Shown: positions 1 through 7,719 of the stretch, in pieces | Position numbering within the stretch: the first letter of the stretch is position 1 | Layout: every line of letters begins with the position of its first letter | From: UBA3496 sp964558115 | GTDB lineage: Bacteria > UBA8248 | Direction: 5' to 3' | Length of the DNA stretch: 15,272 nucleotides | Assembly (NCBI GenBank): GCA_964558115.1 | Contig: CAZLCI010000047.1 | Coordinates: forward strand, 1-15,272 | Made by a program: the position numbers and the translations under genes | The notes under the pieces: model-generated | Seen by the model: the letters and a program-made list of their open reading frames with translations, nothing else | Told to the model about the DNA's origin: nothing | Database searches by the model: none

Positions 1-1007
1 TCAAAAAAATGAATTTTATCACCTATGTTAGCTCCGGGTGCCATGCCAAGGCCACCAACTTGAGCTGCAACAGCATCAGACAAATAGTCACCGTTAAGAT
101 TTGTACAACAAAGCACCTCATACTCTTTGGGCCTTGTTAGCACCTGCTGGAAGATATTATCCGCAATTCTATCGTTAACAAGAATTTTGCCTTTTGGGAG
201 TTTCCCATTATATTTTTTACTCCACAACTCTTCTTCAGTGACAATATACTTTCTATATTTCTTTTTCAAAAAGGCATAACCCCAATCCTTAAAAGAACCT
301 TCTGTATATTTTTGAACGTTTCCTTTGTGGACTAAGCAAAAATATTTTTTCTTATTAAGGATGGCATATTCTATGGCTTTTTTAACAATCCTCTCACTTC
401 CAAAAACAGAAATAGGTTTTACACCTATTCCACTGTCTTTACGAACAGAACATCCCATTTCCTTATTTAAAAAATTAATAACTTTCTTTGCACCCTTAGA
501 ATTGAGTTCCCATTCAAGTCCAGCATATACATCTTCTGTATTCTCTCTAAAAATACACATATTCACATGACTTGGATTTACTACTGGAGAAGGAACACCA
601 GGATACCACAGAACAGGTCTCACGCATGCGTATAAATCATTAATCTGACGAAAAGCCACATTCAAACTTCTAAAGCCACCACCAATAGGAGTATAAAGTG
701 GACCTTTAATCGCAAAATAGTAGTGCCGGATTGCATTCATAGTTTCTTCAGGCATCAATTCTCCATACAATTCTTCTGCGTCTTCTCCTGCGTATACTCT
801 AAACCATTCAATACGCTTTTTCCCCTTAAAAGCTTTCTCCACAGCAGCATCAACAACATCCTTCATTACTGGAGTTATATCAACGCCAATCCCATCACCA
901 CGCACATAACAAACAACGGGATCGTCAGGCATCTGCAATTTGTTGCCTTTATAAGTAATTCTCGTTCCTTCCTTTGGTGCAGTTAATTTGTCAAATTTTA
1001 TTGCCAT
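1..1007 (-). CDS. icd: NADP-type isocitrate dehydrogenase, partial (C-terminus off the left edge)
   Basis: Oxidatively decarboxylates isocitrate to 2-oxoglutarate in the TCA cycle. Translating the reverse strand from the ATG at 1007 gives 335 uninterrupted codons that align nearly without gaps to the first 330 or so residues of E. coli Icd (416 aa). About 80 residues are missing beyond position 1. The substrate-binding set is present: S114, N116, R120, R130, R154 and Y161, each one position from the E. coli numbering, plus the catalytic Lys in LVHKGN at residue 228. The metal-site segment NLNGDYLSDA and the following GMAPGANIGD also match. These are family matches made by eye. A good Shine-Dalgarno, AGGGGAG, lies about 6 nt before the ATG. 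The gene is divergent from rsmA. NADP rather than NAD use is inferred from resemblance to the E. coli enzyme, because the main cofactor-specificity residues lie beyond the window. Confidence 0.95.
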   Translation of the reverse strand, partial: MAIKFDKLTAPKEGTRITYKGNKLQMPDDPVVCYVRGDGIGVDITPVMKDVVDAAVEKAFKGKKRIEWFRVYAGEDAEELYGELMPEETMNAIRHYYFAIKGPLYTPIGGGFRSLNVAFRQINDLYACVRPVLWYPGVPSPVVNPSHVNMCIFRENTEDVYAGLEWELNSKGAKKVINFLNKEMGCSVRKDSGIGVKPISVFGSERIVKKAIEYAILNKKKYFCLVHKGNVQKYTEGSFKDWGYAFLKKKYRKYIVTEEELWSKKYNGKLPKGKILVNDRIADNIFQQVLTRPKEYEVLCCTNLNGDYLSDAVAAQVGGLGMAPGANIGDKIHFF

Positions 1008-1090
1008 TTATGACTCCCCTTTACATTATCCATAAAGACTGAAAATTAATATTAAAAAATTATTTATATCGAAAATAAAAACTAAAACTG

Positions 1091-1119
1091 ATAGTAAAAA
1101 GCAGAGACACAAAAATCAA
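1091..1119 (-). promoter_or_regulatory. Candidate sigma-70 promoter of icd
   Basis: On the minus strand a -35-like TTGATT (1114-1119) is followed after exactly 17 nt by a -10-like TACTAT (1091-1096); each matches four of six consensus bases. This would start the transcript near 1084 and leave a leader of about 75 nt before the icd ATG. The region is very A/T-rich, so chance matches are likely. A TATAAA-like stretch nearer the gene is an alternative -10. Confidence 0.4.
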
Positions 1120-1134
1120 TAGAATAAATTAAAA

Positions 1135-1163
1135 TTGACATAAAAATGTACTTGATTTTATGG
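1135..1163 (+). promoter_or_regulatory. Candidate promoter of rsmA
   Basis: A perfect -35 hexamer TTGACA lies at 1135-1140. The -10 is poor: the best candidate is TTTTAT at 1156-1161 (15-nt spacer), or TTATGG at 1158-1163 with a 17-nt spacer. Transcription would begin about 15-20 nt before the rsmA ATG. That leaves a very short leader, which fits the lack of a clear Shine-Dalgarno there. It lies back to back with the candidate icd promoter, the two -35 elements being 15 bp apart. Confidence 0.4.
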
Positions 1164-1187
1164 AAGTAAAACTGCAATCTGCAACTC

Positions 1188-1997
1188 ATGTATAAAAAAA
1201 CAACAAGAAAACTTGGTCAACATTTTTTAAATGACGAAACACTTTTAAAAGAAATATGTTCATATGGAAAGGTGAAAAAGGAAGATCATATACTTGAAAT
1301 TGGTGCAGGTGAAGGAGCACTCACAAAAAAACTTGTGGAAACAGGAGCAAAAGTTACTGCAGTTGAAATAGATAACAAATTAATTCCAAATCTCAAAGAA
1401 TTAGAGAAAAAGTGCCTTAATTTAGAAATCATTCATGCAGATGCAACAAAATTAGATCTAAAAACAATCTTTATGCCAACCAAAATGATATCAAACCTTC
1501 CATATCAAATTGGGACAAAAATTATATCTGAAATATGCAATTATCCTGAGATTTTCTCACTAGTAGTAGTCATGCTTCAACTTGAAGTTGCAAATCGAAT
1601 AATCGCAATGCCAGGAGGCAAAGAATATGGAAGTCTTACACTTTGGACACAACATCGATTTGAAAACAAACTTCTCAAAATTGTTCCGCCGGAAATGTTT
1701 TCACCACCTCCAAAAGTGAAATCTGCAATAATAAGTTTAACTCCGAAAAAATCTCCTACAGTAAATTTATATGGAGATGAAGAGAATTACTTCAAACTTA
1801 TCAAGACATCTTTTATGCACAGAAGAAAAACAATATTGAATAATTTAAAAAATTCAAATTTGTCTTATCTAAGAAATCTCAACATAGAAAAATTATTAGA
1901 GAAGGTAGGTATCTCAAAAAATTTAAGAGCTGAAGCATTGGACGCAAAAAAATTCGCTCTTCTTTTCCAAGAAATAAAAAAAAACCATGAAACCTAA
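1188..1997 (+). CDS. rsmA: 16S rRNA (adenine(1518)-N6/adenine(1519)-N6)-dimethyltransferase RsmA
   Basis: Dimethylates two adjacent adenines in the 3'-terminal hairpin of 16S rRNA during small-subunit maturation, using S-adenosylmethionine. The 269-residue length is normal for RsmA/KsgA. The sequence shows the N-terminal KLGQHFL (8-14), the SAM-binding loop EIGAGEGALT (37-46), an acidic residue at E60 for the SAM ribose, D85 in HADA, and the NLPY catalytic motif (103-106). PPPKVKSA (173-180), FMHRRKTILNNL (209-220) and the C-terminal NLRAEAL (245-251) are further family signatures. The ATG at 1188 places KLGQHFL at the usual distance from the N-terminus. No clear Shine-Dalgarno precedes it, so the message may have a very short leader. 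The end overlaps the next gene by 11 bp, implying co-transcription. Confidence 0.96.
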   Translation: MYKKTTRKLGQHFLNDETLLKEICSYGKVKKEDHILEIGAGEGALTKKLVETGAKVTAVEIDNKLIPNLKELEKKCLNLEIIHADATKLDLKTIFMPTKMISNLPYQIGTKIISEICNYPEIFSLVVVMLQLEVANRIIAMPGGKEYGSLTLWTQHRFENKLLKIVPPEMFSPPPKVKSAIISLTPKKSPTVNLYGDEENYFKLIKTSFMHRRKTILNNLKNSNLSYLRNLNIEKLLEKVGISKNLRAEALDAKKFALLFQEIKKNHET

Positions 1998-2934
1998 ACA
2001 TGCAATCTATTTACATAGAGTTGGCGCAATTGGCGATACTCTTCTAACGAGTAATCTCCTTTTAATGCTTAAAAATTGTTATAAGGATTCTAAAATAAGT
2101 ATGGGAGCATCCCCTGATTATGCTTTGCCACTTCTGGATTCAGGATTGATATCAGAAGTAATAGACGCCACTAGGATACCATATCATCTTTTTGAATCCC
2201 CCTATTCTTTTCAAGACGAGTTAACAATGGAACTGAAAAAATATGATACGGTAATTATTTTCAAAAAAGACGAAAATGAAATGATAAAAAGACGTTTGGA
2301 AAAAATTGGAATTAAAGATTTTGCAATAGAATCTCCTTTTCCACCAGAAAAGAGCAATATTCATGTATCTAAATGGACAGAAAAAGTTTTCAAAAAACTC
2401 AGACATCAAAAAAAGAAACGTTGCAAAAACATTAAATTATCTGTATCAAAAAATACCCAAATTTTATCTGACAATGAAATAAAAAAACTAGATTTAGACT
2501 CTCCTTTTCTTGCCTTACATCCAGGCAGTAGTTCTAAAAATAAATGTGTGCCGATAAAGAAAATTATAAAAATCGCCAAAGAGGTAGTTTGTTCATATAA
2601 TTTACGACTCGGTCTAATAGAAGGAATTGCAGACGAAAAAATCTGTAATGAATTTAGAAAGAATTGGGAATCGGAAATAATTAATATCAAAGTAAATTCG
2701 CTTAAAATCCTTGCTGGTATTCTTGTTAGAGCTAAAGGATTCATAGGTTGTGATTCTGGAATAAGTCATCTTTCCTCACTTTACGGTGTGCCAACGCTTG
2801 TTTTATTTGGCAACCATTCAAATCCAAAAAATTGGGGACCAATAGGTATAAAAAGCAGATGGGCTTACTGGAAAAATATGAATAGTTGCAAGAGAATTTT
2901 TGAACAATTACTTGAAAAAGAAAAAACTAGTTAA
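1987..2934 (+). CDS. GT9-family glycosyltransferase (heptosyltransferase-like)
   Basis: A 315-residue protein of glycosyltransferase family 9, the family of the ADP-heptose:LPS heptosyltransferases WaaC, WaaF and WaaQ. These add heptose to the inner LPS core on the cytoplasmic side of the inner membrane. The N-terminal RVGAIGDTLL (11-20) is the GT9 acceptor-side signature, with D17 where WaaC has its proposed catalytic base. HPGSSSKNK (178-186) and CDSGISHLSSLYGVPTLVLFG (from 255, D256) form the donor-binding half. The middle (about 80-165) is Lys-rich and poorly conserved. The gene overlaps the end of rsmA by 11 bp and converges on lepB with an 8-bp overlap. Acceptor and donor sugar cannot be read from the sequence, so no waa symbol is given. 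The family call is firm, the heptose specificity is an inference. Confidence 0.85.
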   Translation: MKPKHAIYLHRVGAIGDTLLTSNLLLMLKNCYKDSKISMGASPDYALPLLDSGLISEVIDATRIPYHLFESPYSFQDELTMELKKYDTVIIFKKDENEMIKRRLEKIGIKDFAIESPFPPEKSNIHVSKWTEKVFKKLRHQKKKRCKNIKLSVSKNTQILSDNEIKKLDLDSPFLALHPGSSSKNKCVPIKKIIKIAKEVVCSYNLRLGLIEGIADEKICNEFRKNWESEIINIKVNSLKILAGILVRAKGFIGCDSGISHLSSLYGVPTLVLFGNHSNPKNWGPIGIKSRWAYWKNMNSCKRIFEQLLEKEKTS

Positions 2935-3631
2935 GTACTTTTCCAATTCGATTCCATCTAGGAGAACCTACCTTTCCATTCCATGACCAATAAACTAGAA
3001 AAGCTACACCCCTAATTTTATAATCCCAACATGGAGTTTTCCAAATAGAACATGGGAAAGGGATACTGAATTTGAAAGTTCCTAACCTAACTGGCATAGA
3101 ATTTGTAAATTCACCTATTTTAAGAAGTCCCCAGTACCTTCCATCTTGGCTATTATTTCTATTATCTCCCAGAACAAAAAGATGCTCCTTGGGAATTGTG
3201 ACTGGCCCCCAAGATTTACCATGAGATTCCGGGTAACCATTTGGCTTGAAAACTACATAAGACTCTTCAAGAGGAGAACAATCTGTTTTATAAGACAAAC
3301 TATTACAGTTCACGTAAACCTTGCCGTCACGTATCATGATTTCTTCCCCGGGAAGACCAACTACTCTTTTTATGAAATCTCTTTTTTCATCCAAGGGGAA
3401 ACGAAAAACTAACATATCCCCCCTTTCAGGACTACGAAACCAATAAGAGATTTTACTGACTAAAATATGATCGCCAATCAACAACGAATTTTCCATAGAA
3501 CCGGATGGAATTTTAAATGCCTGCACCACAAAAGCTCTAACAAAAAAAGCAAGCAAAAGTGCAACAACTATAGCTTCTGCATATTCTCTAAATGTAGACT
3601 TCTTTTTATTTTTCTTGGTCTTTTTAAACAC
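2927..3631 (-). CDS. lepB: Signal peptidase I
   Basis: Membrane-bound serine/lysine-dyad protease that removes signal peptides from exported proteins, with its catalytic domain on the outer face of the inner membrane. It has a Lys-rich N-terminus (2-11) and one hydrophobic segment (about 18-39). The nucleophile is S45 in IPSGSM and the general base is K88 in FIKRVVGLPG; box E is GDNRNNSQDGRYWG (155-168). Its length is 234 aa. Between box E and the final strand RGVAFLVYWSW the family usually has about seven residues, but here there are 38 (169-206), including C194 and C201. The start is GTG with AAGGA nine nt upstream, inside the end of lepA; only 5 bp separate the two genes, so they are co-translated. 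It is the last gene of the minus-strand run. Confidence 0.93.
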   Translation of the reverse strand: MFKKTKKNKKKSTFREYAEAIVVALLLAFFVRAFVVQAFKIPSGSMENSLLIGDHILVSKISYWFRSPERGDMLVFRFPLDEKRDFIKRVVGLPGEEIMIRDGKVYVNCNSLSYKTDCSPLEESYVVFKPNGYPESHGKSWGPVTIPKEHLFVLGDNRNNSQDGRYWGLLKIGEFTNSMPVRLGTFKFSIPFPCSIWKTPCWDYKIRGVAFLVYWSWNGKVGSPRWNRIGKVLN

Positions 3632-3636
3632 TAAAT

Positions 3637-5439
3637 TTATTCCTTCTCCAAATTCAAAACTGCCATAAAAGCTTCTTGTGGCACTTCAACCGTTCCAATA
3701 TTCCTCATTCTTTTCTTTCCTTCTTTTTGCTTCTCCAATAACTTTCTCTTTCTTGTTATATCTCCACCATAACACTTTGCAATAACATCTTTACGTAATG
3801 CCCTTATCGTTTCTCTTGCAATAATTCTACTACCAAGAGAAGCCTGAATTACAATTTCAAACATTTGTTTAGGAATTAAAGCCTTCATTTTAGCAACTAT
3901 AGCTCGACCATAATAATAGGCTTTATCTTTATGTATGATCGTAGAAAATGGATCAATCAATTGTCCATTCAGCAAAATATCTAATCTAGACACATTAGAC
4001 TCTTTATAAGTTAAATGTTCATAATCAAAACTTGCAAATCCCTTGGTCAGGGATTTCAATTTATCAAAGAAATCATAAAGAATTTCACTGAAAGGAAGTT
4101 CATAAATGATCTGAACAGTTGCAGTATCAATATACTGAAGAGACCTTTGCACTCCTCTTTTTTCTTGCGCAAGTTTCAGAGTTGGCCCCACAAACTCAGA
4201 AGGCACAATAATCGTTCCTAAAATGAACGGTTCTTCAATCCGATCTATACCTGCCATATTAACAAGTCTTGAAGGGCTATCTATATTATCTATACTCCCA
4301 TCCGCTCTGACGACTCTATAAATAACATTTGGAGCAGTAATTATCAGAGTAAGATCGTATTCTCTTTCGAGTCTCTCTCTTATGACATCCATATGCAATA
4401 AGCCAAGAAAACCACATCTGAACCCAAAACCTAATGCTACCGATGACTCAGGCTCATATGAAAATGCAGAATCATTTAATCTTAGTTTTTCAAGAGCAGA
4501 TCGCAACTCCTCATAATCTCCATTGTCTGCAGGATACAAACCACTAAAAACCATTGATTTAGGTTCCTCAAAACCTGGAATTGCACTTGAGCAAGGCGAT
4601 TTAGAAAGAGTTATTGTATCTCCTACTCTAGCATGACTTACTTCTCTTATTGCGGCAGTAAGTGTTCCAACTTCTCCGGGTCCAAGTTCACTTACATTCT
4701 TTGGTTGAGGAGTGTAAACACTAAGTGTTTCAACTTTATATTTATTCTTATTAGAGAAAAACTGTATTTCATCACCTTTTTTAACAACTCCGTTAAATAC
4801 CCTGAAAAGTGGTATAGCACCCTGATAAGAATCAAACCAGGAGTCAATAATCAAAGATTCAAGAGGAACCTCATATTTTGCATCGGGTGATGGAACCCTT
4901 TCAACAATACTTTCTAATAGTTCAGGAACACCAATGCCATTTTTTGCACTGACCAGTAGGCATTCAGAAGAATCAATTCCAATCGTATCTTCAATTTGAT
5001 TTATTACACGTTCGGGATCAGAGGCAGGTAAATCTATTTTATTTATTACAGGAATAATTGTTAGCTCTTGCTCTAATGCAAGATAAGCATTTGCTATTGT
5101 TTGAGCTTGCACCCCCTGTGTTGCATCTACTAAAAGCAATGCACCTTCACAAGCTTGTAAACTTCTTGAAACCTCATAAGAAAAATCAACATGGCCAGGA
5201 GTGTCAATTAAATTAAACAAAAACTCATTTCCCTCTGAGGACTTATATGTCAATCTAACTGTAGCTGCTTTGATAGTAATTCCACGCTCACGCTCTAAAT
5301 CCATAGAGTCTAAAACCTGAGATGACATTTCTCTTTCTGTCAAAGCACCTGTAACTTCGAGAATACGATCTGCCAAGGTAGACTTGCCATGATCAATATG
5401 AGCAATAATCGAGAAATTTCTTATATTTTCAAACGACAA
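3637..5439 (-). CDS. lepA: Elongation factor 4 (LepA), ribosome-associated GTPase
   Basis: Translational GTPase that binds the ribosome and is linked to back-translocation and to small-subunit assembly or translation quality under stress. The 600 residues match the usual LepA length and start directly with the GTPase domain: G1 AHIDHGKST (13-21), G2 RGIT (52-55), G3 DTPGHVDF (79-86), G4 NKID (133-136) and G5 SAKNG. Domains II, III and V follow. The protein ends with the LepA-specific C-terminal region, including the KRMRNIGTVEVPQEAF signature. The start is TTG, not ATG, supported by a strong AGGAG six nt upstream and by the position of the G1 motif. It forms the classical lepA-lepB pair (5-bp gap) and is preceded by dgt after 76 bp. 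Confidence 0.97.
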   Translation of the reverse strand: MSFENIRNFSIIAHIDHGKSTLADRILEVTGALTEREMSSQVLDSMDLERERGITIKAATVRLTYKSSEGNEFLFNLIDTPGHVDFSYEVSRSLQACEGALLLVDATQGVQAQTIANAYLALEQELTIIPVINKIDLPASDPERVINQIEDTIGIDSSECLLVSAKNGIGVPELLESIVERVPSPDAKYEVPLESLIIDSWFDSYQGAIPLFRVFNGVVKKGDEIQFFSNKNKYKVETLSVYTPQPKNVSELGPGEVGTLTAAIREVSHARVGDTITLSKSPCSSAIPGFEEPKSMVFSGLYPADNGDYEELRSALEKLRLNDSAFSYEPESSVALGFGFRCGFLGLLHMDVIRERLEREYDLTLIITAPNVIYRVVRADGSIDNIDSPSRLVNMAGIDRIEEPFILGTIIVPSEFVGPTLKLAQEKRGVQRSLQYIDTATVQIIYELPFSEILYDFFDKLKSLTKGFASFDYEHLTYKESNVSRLDILLNGQLIDPFSTIIHKDKAYYYGRAIVAKMKALIPKQMFEIVIQASLGSRIIARETIRALRKDVIAKCYGGDITRKRKLLEKQKEGKKRMRNIGTVEVPQEAFMAVLNLEKE

Positions 5440-5450
5440 AAGATACTCCT
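5437..5450 (-). promoter_or_regulatory. lepA ribosome-binding site and TTG start
   Basis: On the minus strand AGGAG (5446-5450) lies six nt before a TTG codon (5437-5439). No ATG lies nearby in frame, and the encoded MSFENIRNFSIIAHIDHGKS begins as expected for LepA, so the TTG is the supported start. Confidence 0.8.
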
Positions 5451-5515
5451 AAAATCGAAAAAAACTGCAAATAATTTCCAAAACAAAATATTTTTATTCT
5501 TTAAAACTCAAAGAA

Positions 5516-6673
5516 TCAAGAAAAAACAGATTCCTCTGGAAAGAGATTTCTAAATTTTTGGAGTGCATACCTGTCTGTCATGCCAGAAAGATAATCACAT
5601 ATCAAACGAAATTTTCCATCGGTCTTTTCTTTTTGCAAATATCGTTCTGGAAGTTCTTTTGGGTTTGAAACATAAAAGTTAAATAAGTTCGTAAGCACTT
5701 TTTCCACACTATCCTCTAATTGAGCTATTTTTATATTTTTATACATTCTTTCCATTAAAAATTTCTTCAATTCTTTATTTTTTAATTTCATCGAATCACT
5801 AAATGAACAAATATTATGTCCTCTTTTTCTAACATCTGAAATATTTTCTATTTTAAGTAACTCAATACGATTTTTTGTAGACTCTATAAGATCCATCACC
5901 TGTCCGTTAATCATCCTTCGTATTGTTTCATATTTCAAAATTCTCTCATTTGCATTTGGAAATCTATCCTTGGTGACAGATAAATATTCGGTCCAGATCT
6001 CTAATTGATCGAGTTCTCGAAAACTGAACAAAGAAGAAGATAACCCATCATCCAAATCATGATTGTTATATGCAATTTCATCAGCCATATCAACTAATTG
6101 AGCCTCAATAGTAGGTGATATTTTGTTAGTAAAATCTTTAGGCATTTCACCATTATATTTTTCGAGATACTTAATTATTCCTTCTCTAGTTTCCCAAGTA
6201 AGATTCAATCCGTAAAAATTTGGGTATCTTTCTTCTATTGATTCAACAATACGTAGGGATTGTAAATTATGTTCAAAACCACCGTGATTAGACATTAAAC
6301 TATTTAACAATGCCTCTCCTGCATGTCCAAATGGAGGATGACCAAGATCATGTGCTAGTGCAATTGCTTCTGATAATTCTTCATTTAATCCTAAAACTCT
6401 CGCAATCGAGCGGGCTATTTGACTTACTTCAATAGTATGAGTAAGACGAGTTCTATAATGGTCCCCTGCGTGATTCACAAAAACTTGAGTCTTATATTCT
6501 AACCTTCTAAACGCGGTAGTATGAATAATTCTATCTCGATCTCTTTGAAATGCAGATCTCATAGGATGTTCTTCTTCCGGATATAATCGACCCAAACTAT
6601 CAGAACTAAATGAAGCATAGGGGGCTAACAATTCAGATTCTCTTGTCTTTAAAGTAGAAGGGGTTGGAAACAT
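5516..6673 (-). CDS. dgt: Deoxyguanosinetriphosphate triphosphohydrolase-like protein (HD-domain dNTPase)
   Basis: HD-superfamily dNTP triphosphohydrolase, which splits dNTPs into deoxynucleoside and triphosphate and so trims the dNTP pool. The metal ligands are visible: H79 in RLTHT, H108-D109 in LAHDLGHPPFGHAGE and D198 in DMADEIAY. The N-terminal motif HTTAFRRLEYKTQVF (51-65) is typical of the family. At 385 residues it fits the shorter dNTPase-like branch (about 370-450 aa) better than E. coli Dgt (505 aa), so dGTP preference cannot be assumed. The ATG at 6673 has AGGA seven nt upstream. The gene sits between the fmdB-like gene (40-bp gap) and lepA (76-bp gap), all on one strand. A weak A/T-rich inverted repeat follows its stop codon. 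Confidence 0.9.
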   Translation of the reverse strand: MFPTPSTLKTRESELLAPYASFSSDSLGRLYPEEEHPMRSAFQRDRDRIIHTTAFRRLEYKTQVFVNHAGDHYRTRLTHTIEVSQIARSIARVLGLNEELSEAIALAHDLGHPPFGHAGEALLNSLMSNHGGFEHNLQSLRIVESIEERYPNFYGLNLTWETREGIIKYLEKYNGEMPKDFTNKISPTIEAQLVDMADEIAYNNHDLDDGLSSSLFSFRELDQLEIWTEYLSVTKDRFPNANERILKYETIRRMINGQVMDLIESTKNRIELLKIENISDVRKRGHNICSFSDSMKLKNKELKKFLMERMYKNIKIAQLEDSVEKVLTNLFNFYVSNPKELPERYLQKEKTDGKFRLICDYLSGMTDRYALQKFRNLFPEESVFS

Positions 6674-6713
6674 CGGGGCATCCTGATGAAACTAAATTAA
6701 AAATTAATCAAGA

Positions 6714-6947
6714 CTAACAGCAAGCACAACCTCCACCGCATGAATTACCTGAACTATACGAAGGGTAATTTGAGCTTTCAGTAGACATAGAACTTGATGA
6801 CATACTAGAAAAAACAGACAATTTTCTCTTTACCTCATTACTAGAATCACATACAGGACAATTTATAAGACCTTCCAAATCAGAATTCTTTAATATCTTC
6901 TCAAAATCCGTATCACAACTAGAACAGCAAAACTCATATATTGGCAT
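6714..6947 (-). CDS. FmdB-family putative zinc-ribbon protein
   Basis: A small 77-residue cytoplasmic protein. It begins with the family signature MPIYEF, followed by a CxxC pair (C8, C11) and a second CPVC pair (C30, C33) that together should bind one zinc ion. The remainder is Ser-rich (46-69) and ends in a Cys/Gly tail with C70, C74, C76 and C77, a composition often seen in this family. The family was named from the fmd regulatory protein FmdB, but for most members no function is established and none is claimed here. AGGAG lies six nt before the ATG. The gene is 30 bp after tal and 40 bp before dgt, so it is probably co-transcribed with both. Confidence 0.8.
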   Translation of the reverse strand: MPIYEFCCSSCDTDFEKILKNSDLEGLINCPVCDSSNEVKRKLSVFSSMSSSSMSTESSNYPSYSSGNSCGGGCACC

Positions 6948-6977
6948 TAGAAACTCCTAAACAATTAAGAATGTAAT

Positions 6978-7622
6978 TTATTTTTGCGCTGCATTCCAAT
7001 CAGAAAGAAATTTTTCCAGTCCGATATCAGTTAATGGATGTTTTAAAAGTTGCTTGATCAAAGCAAATGGGATTGTCACTACATCTGCAGACATTTGAGC
7101 AGCTCTTATAAAATGCATAGGATGTCTAACACTTGCTACTAATACTTGCGTAGGAAGATCATATGCATGAAAAATTTCAACTATAGATTCAGTCATCTCA
7201 AGACCAGATTGCGAAATATCATCAAGTCTTCCGACAAAAGGACTAACAAAAGATGCTCCAGCTTTTGCAGCAAGTAGTGCTTGAGAAGCATTAAAAATTA
7301 GAGTGACATTTGTATCAATATTTTTATTTCTCAATGATTTAACTGCTTTTATTCCATCATATCCAATAGGAATTTTCACAACTACATTTTTATGTATAGA
7401 ATTCAGTTCACAACCCTCATCAACCATCTCTTGCCATTGAGTAGAAACAACTTCTGCACTTACAGGTCCATCTATGATTTCACATATATCTTTGATACGA
7501 GTCTTAATATCGACTTTTTCCTTGGCTATTAAAGAAGGGTTCGTTGTAACTCCATCTACAACACCAGATGATGCTGCTTCTTGTATCTCATCTAAATTAG
7601 CGGTATCGACAAAAATTTTCAT
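6978..7622 (-). CDS. tal: Transaldolase / fructose-6-phosphate aldolase-like (TalC/FSA family)
   Basis: A 214-residue, single-domain (alpha/beta)8-barrel class I aldolase of the small transaldolase family. It would move a dihydroxyacetone unit between sugar phosphates in the non-oxidative pentose phosphate pathway. D6 in FVDTAN, the GVTTNPSL motif (24-31), the Schiff-base lysine K83 in VVVKIP, and the TLIF, SPFVGRLDD and AAQMSADVVTIPF segments are all present. F129 stands where E. coli fructose-6-phosphate aldolase has Y131. From knowledge of the family a Phe there favours transaldolase over F6P aldolase activity, so transaldolase is the better guess. The gene lies 97 bp downstream of the pyr cluster's last gene and 30 bp before the fmdB-like gene, and probably heads the tal-fmdB-dgt-lepA-lepB run. 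The Shine-Dalgarno is weak. Confidence 0.9.
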   Translation of the reverse strand: MKIFVDTANLDEIQEAASSGVVDGVTTNPSLIAKEKVDIKTRIKDICEIIDGPVSAEVVSTQWQEMVDEGCELNSIHKNVVVKIPIGYDGIKAVKSLRNKNIDTNVTLIFNASQALLAAKAGASFVSPFVGRLDDISQSGLEMTESIVEIFHAYDLPTQVLVASVRHPMHFIRAAQMSADVVTIPFALIKQLLKHPLTDIGLEKFLSDWNAAQK

Positions 7623-7648
7623 GTTTAAACCAATCTGAAAGTAATAAA

Positions 7649-7694
7649 ATTTAAAGGACTATTTCATGCTCAATCAATGCAAGAAAAATGTCAA
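7649..7694 (-). promoter_or_regulatory. Weak candidate promoter(s) before tal
   Basis: The 97-bp gap before tal (7623-7719) holds two alternatives on the minus strand. One is TTGATT (7672-7677), a 17-nt spacer and TTAAAT (7649-7654), which would start transcription about 20 nt before the ATG. The other is a perfect -35 TTGACA (7689-7694) without a convincing -10 at 16-18 nt. No intrinsic terminator is visible in this gap, so read-through from the pyr cluster is also possible. Confidence 0.28.
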
Positions 7695-7719
7695 CTTCTC
7701 CGAGTGATTCACAAAAAAT

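Noticed and set aside
325..986. Plus-strand open frames of 81 and 87 codons
   Set aside because: They lie antisense to icd, whose minus-strand translation matches a conserved enzyme throughout; their proteins look like nothing known.
2221..2744. Minus-strand open frames of 62 and 112 codons inside the GT9 gene
   Set aside because: Phe/Ile-rich antisense translations typical of A/T-rich DNA, with no recognisable motif, fully inside a gene with clear family motifs.
2900..2960. Bidirectional terminator at the GT9/lepB junction
   Set aside because: Only short palindromes (AACTAGTT, AAGTACTT) and a weak A/T stem are present; there is no stable hairpin with a T tract on either strand.
5479..5515. 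Inverted repeat ATTCTTT / AAAGAAT just after dgt, as a terminator
   Set aside because: The stem is only about 7 bp with one G-C pair and is followed by mixed A/T rather than a clean T run; it is likely chance in A/T-rich DNA.
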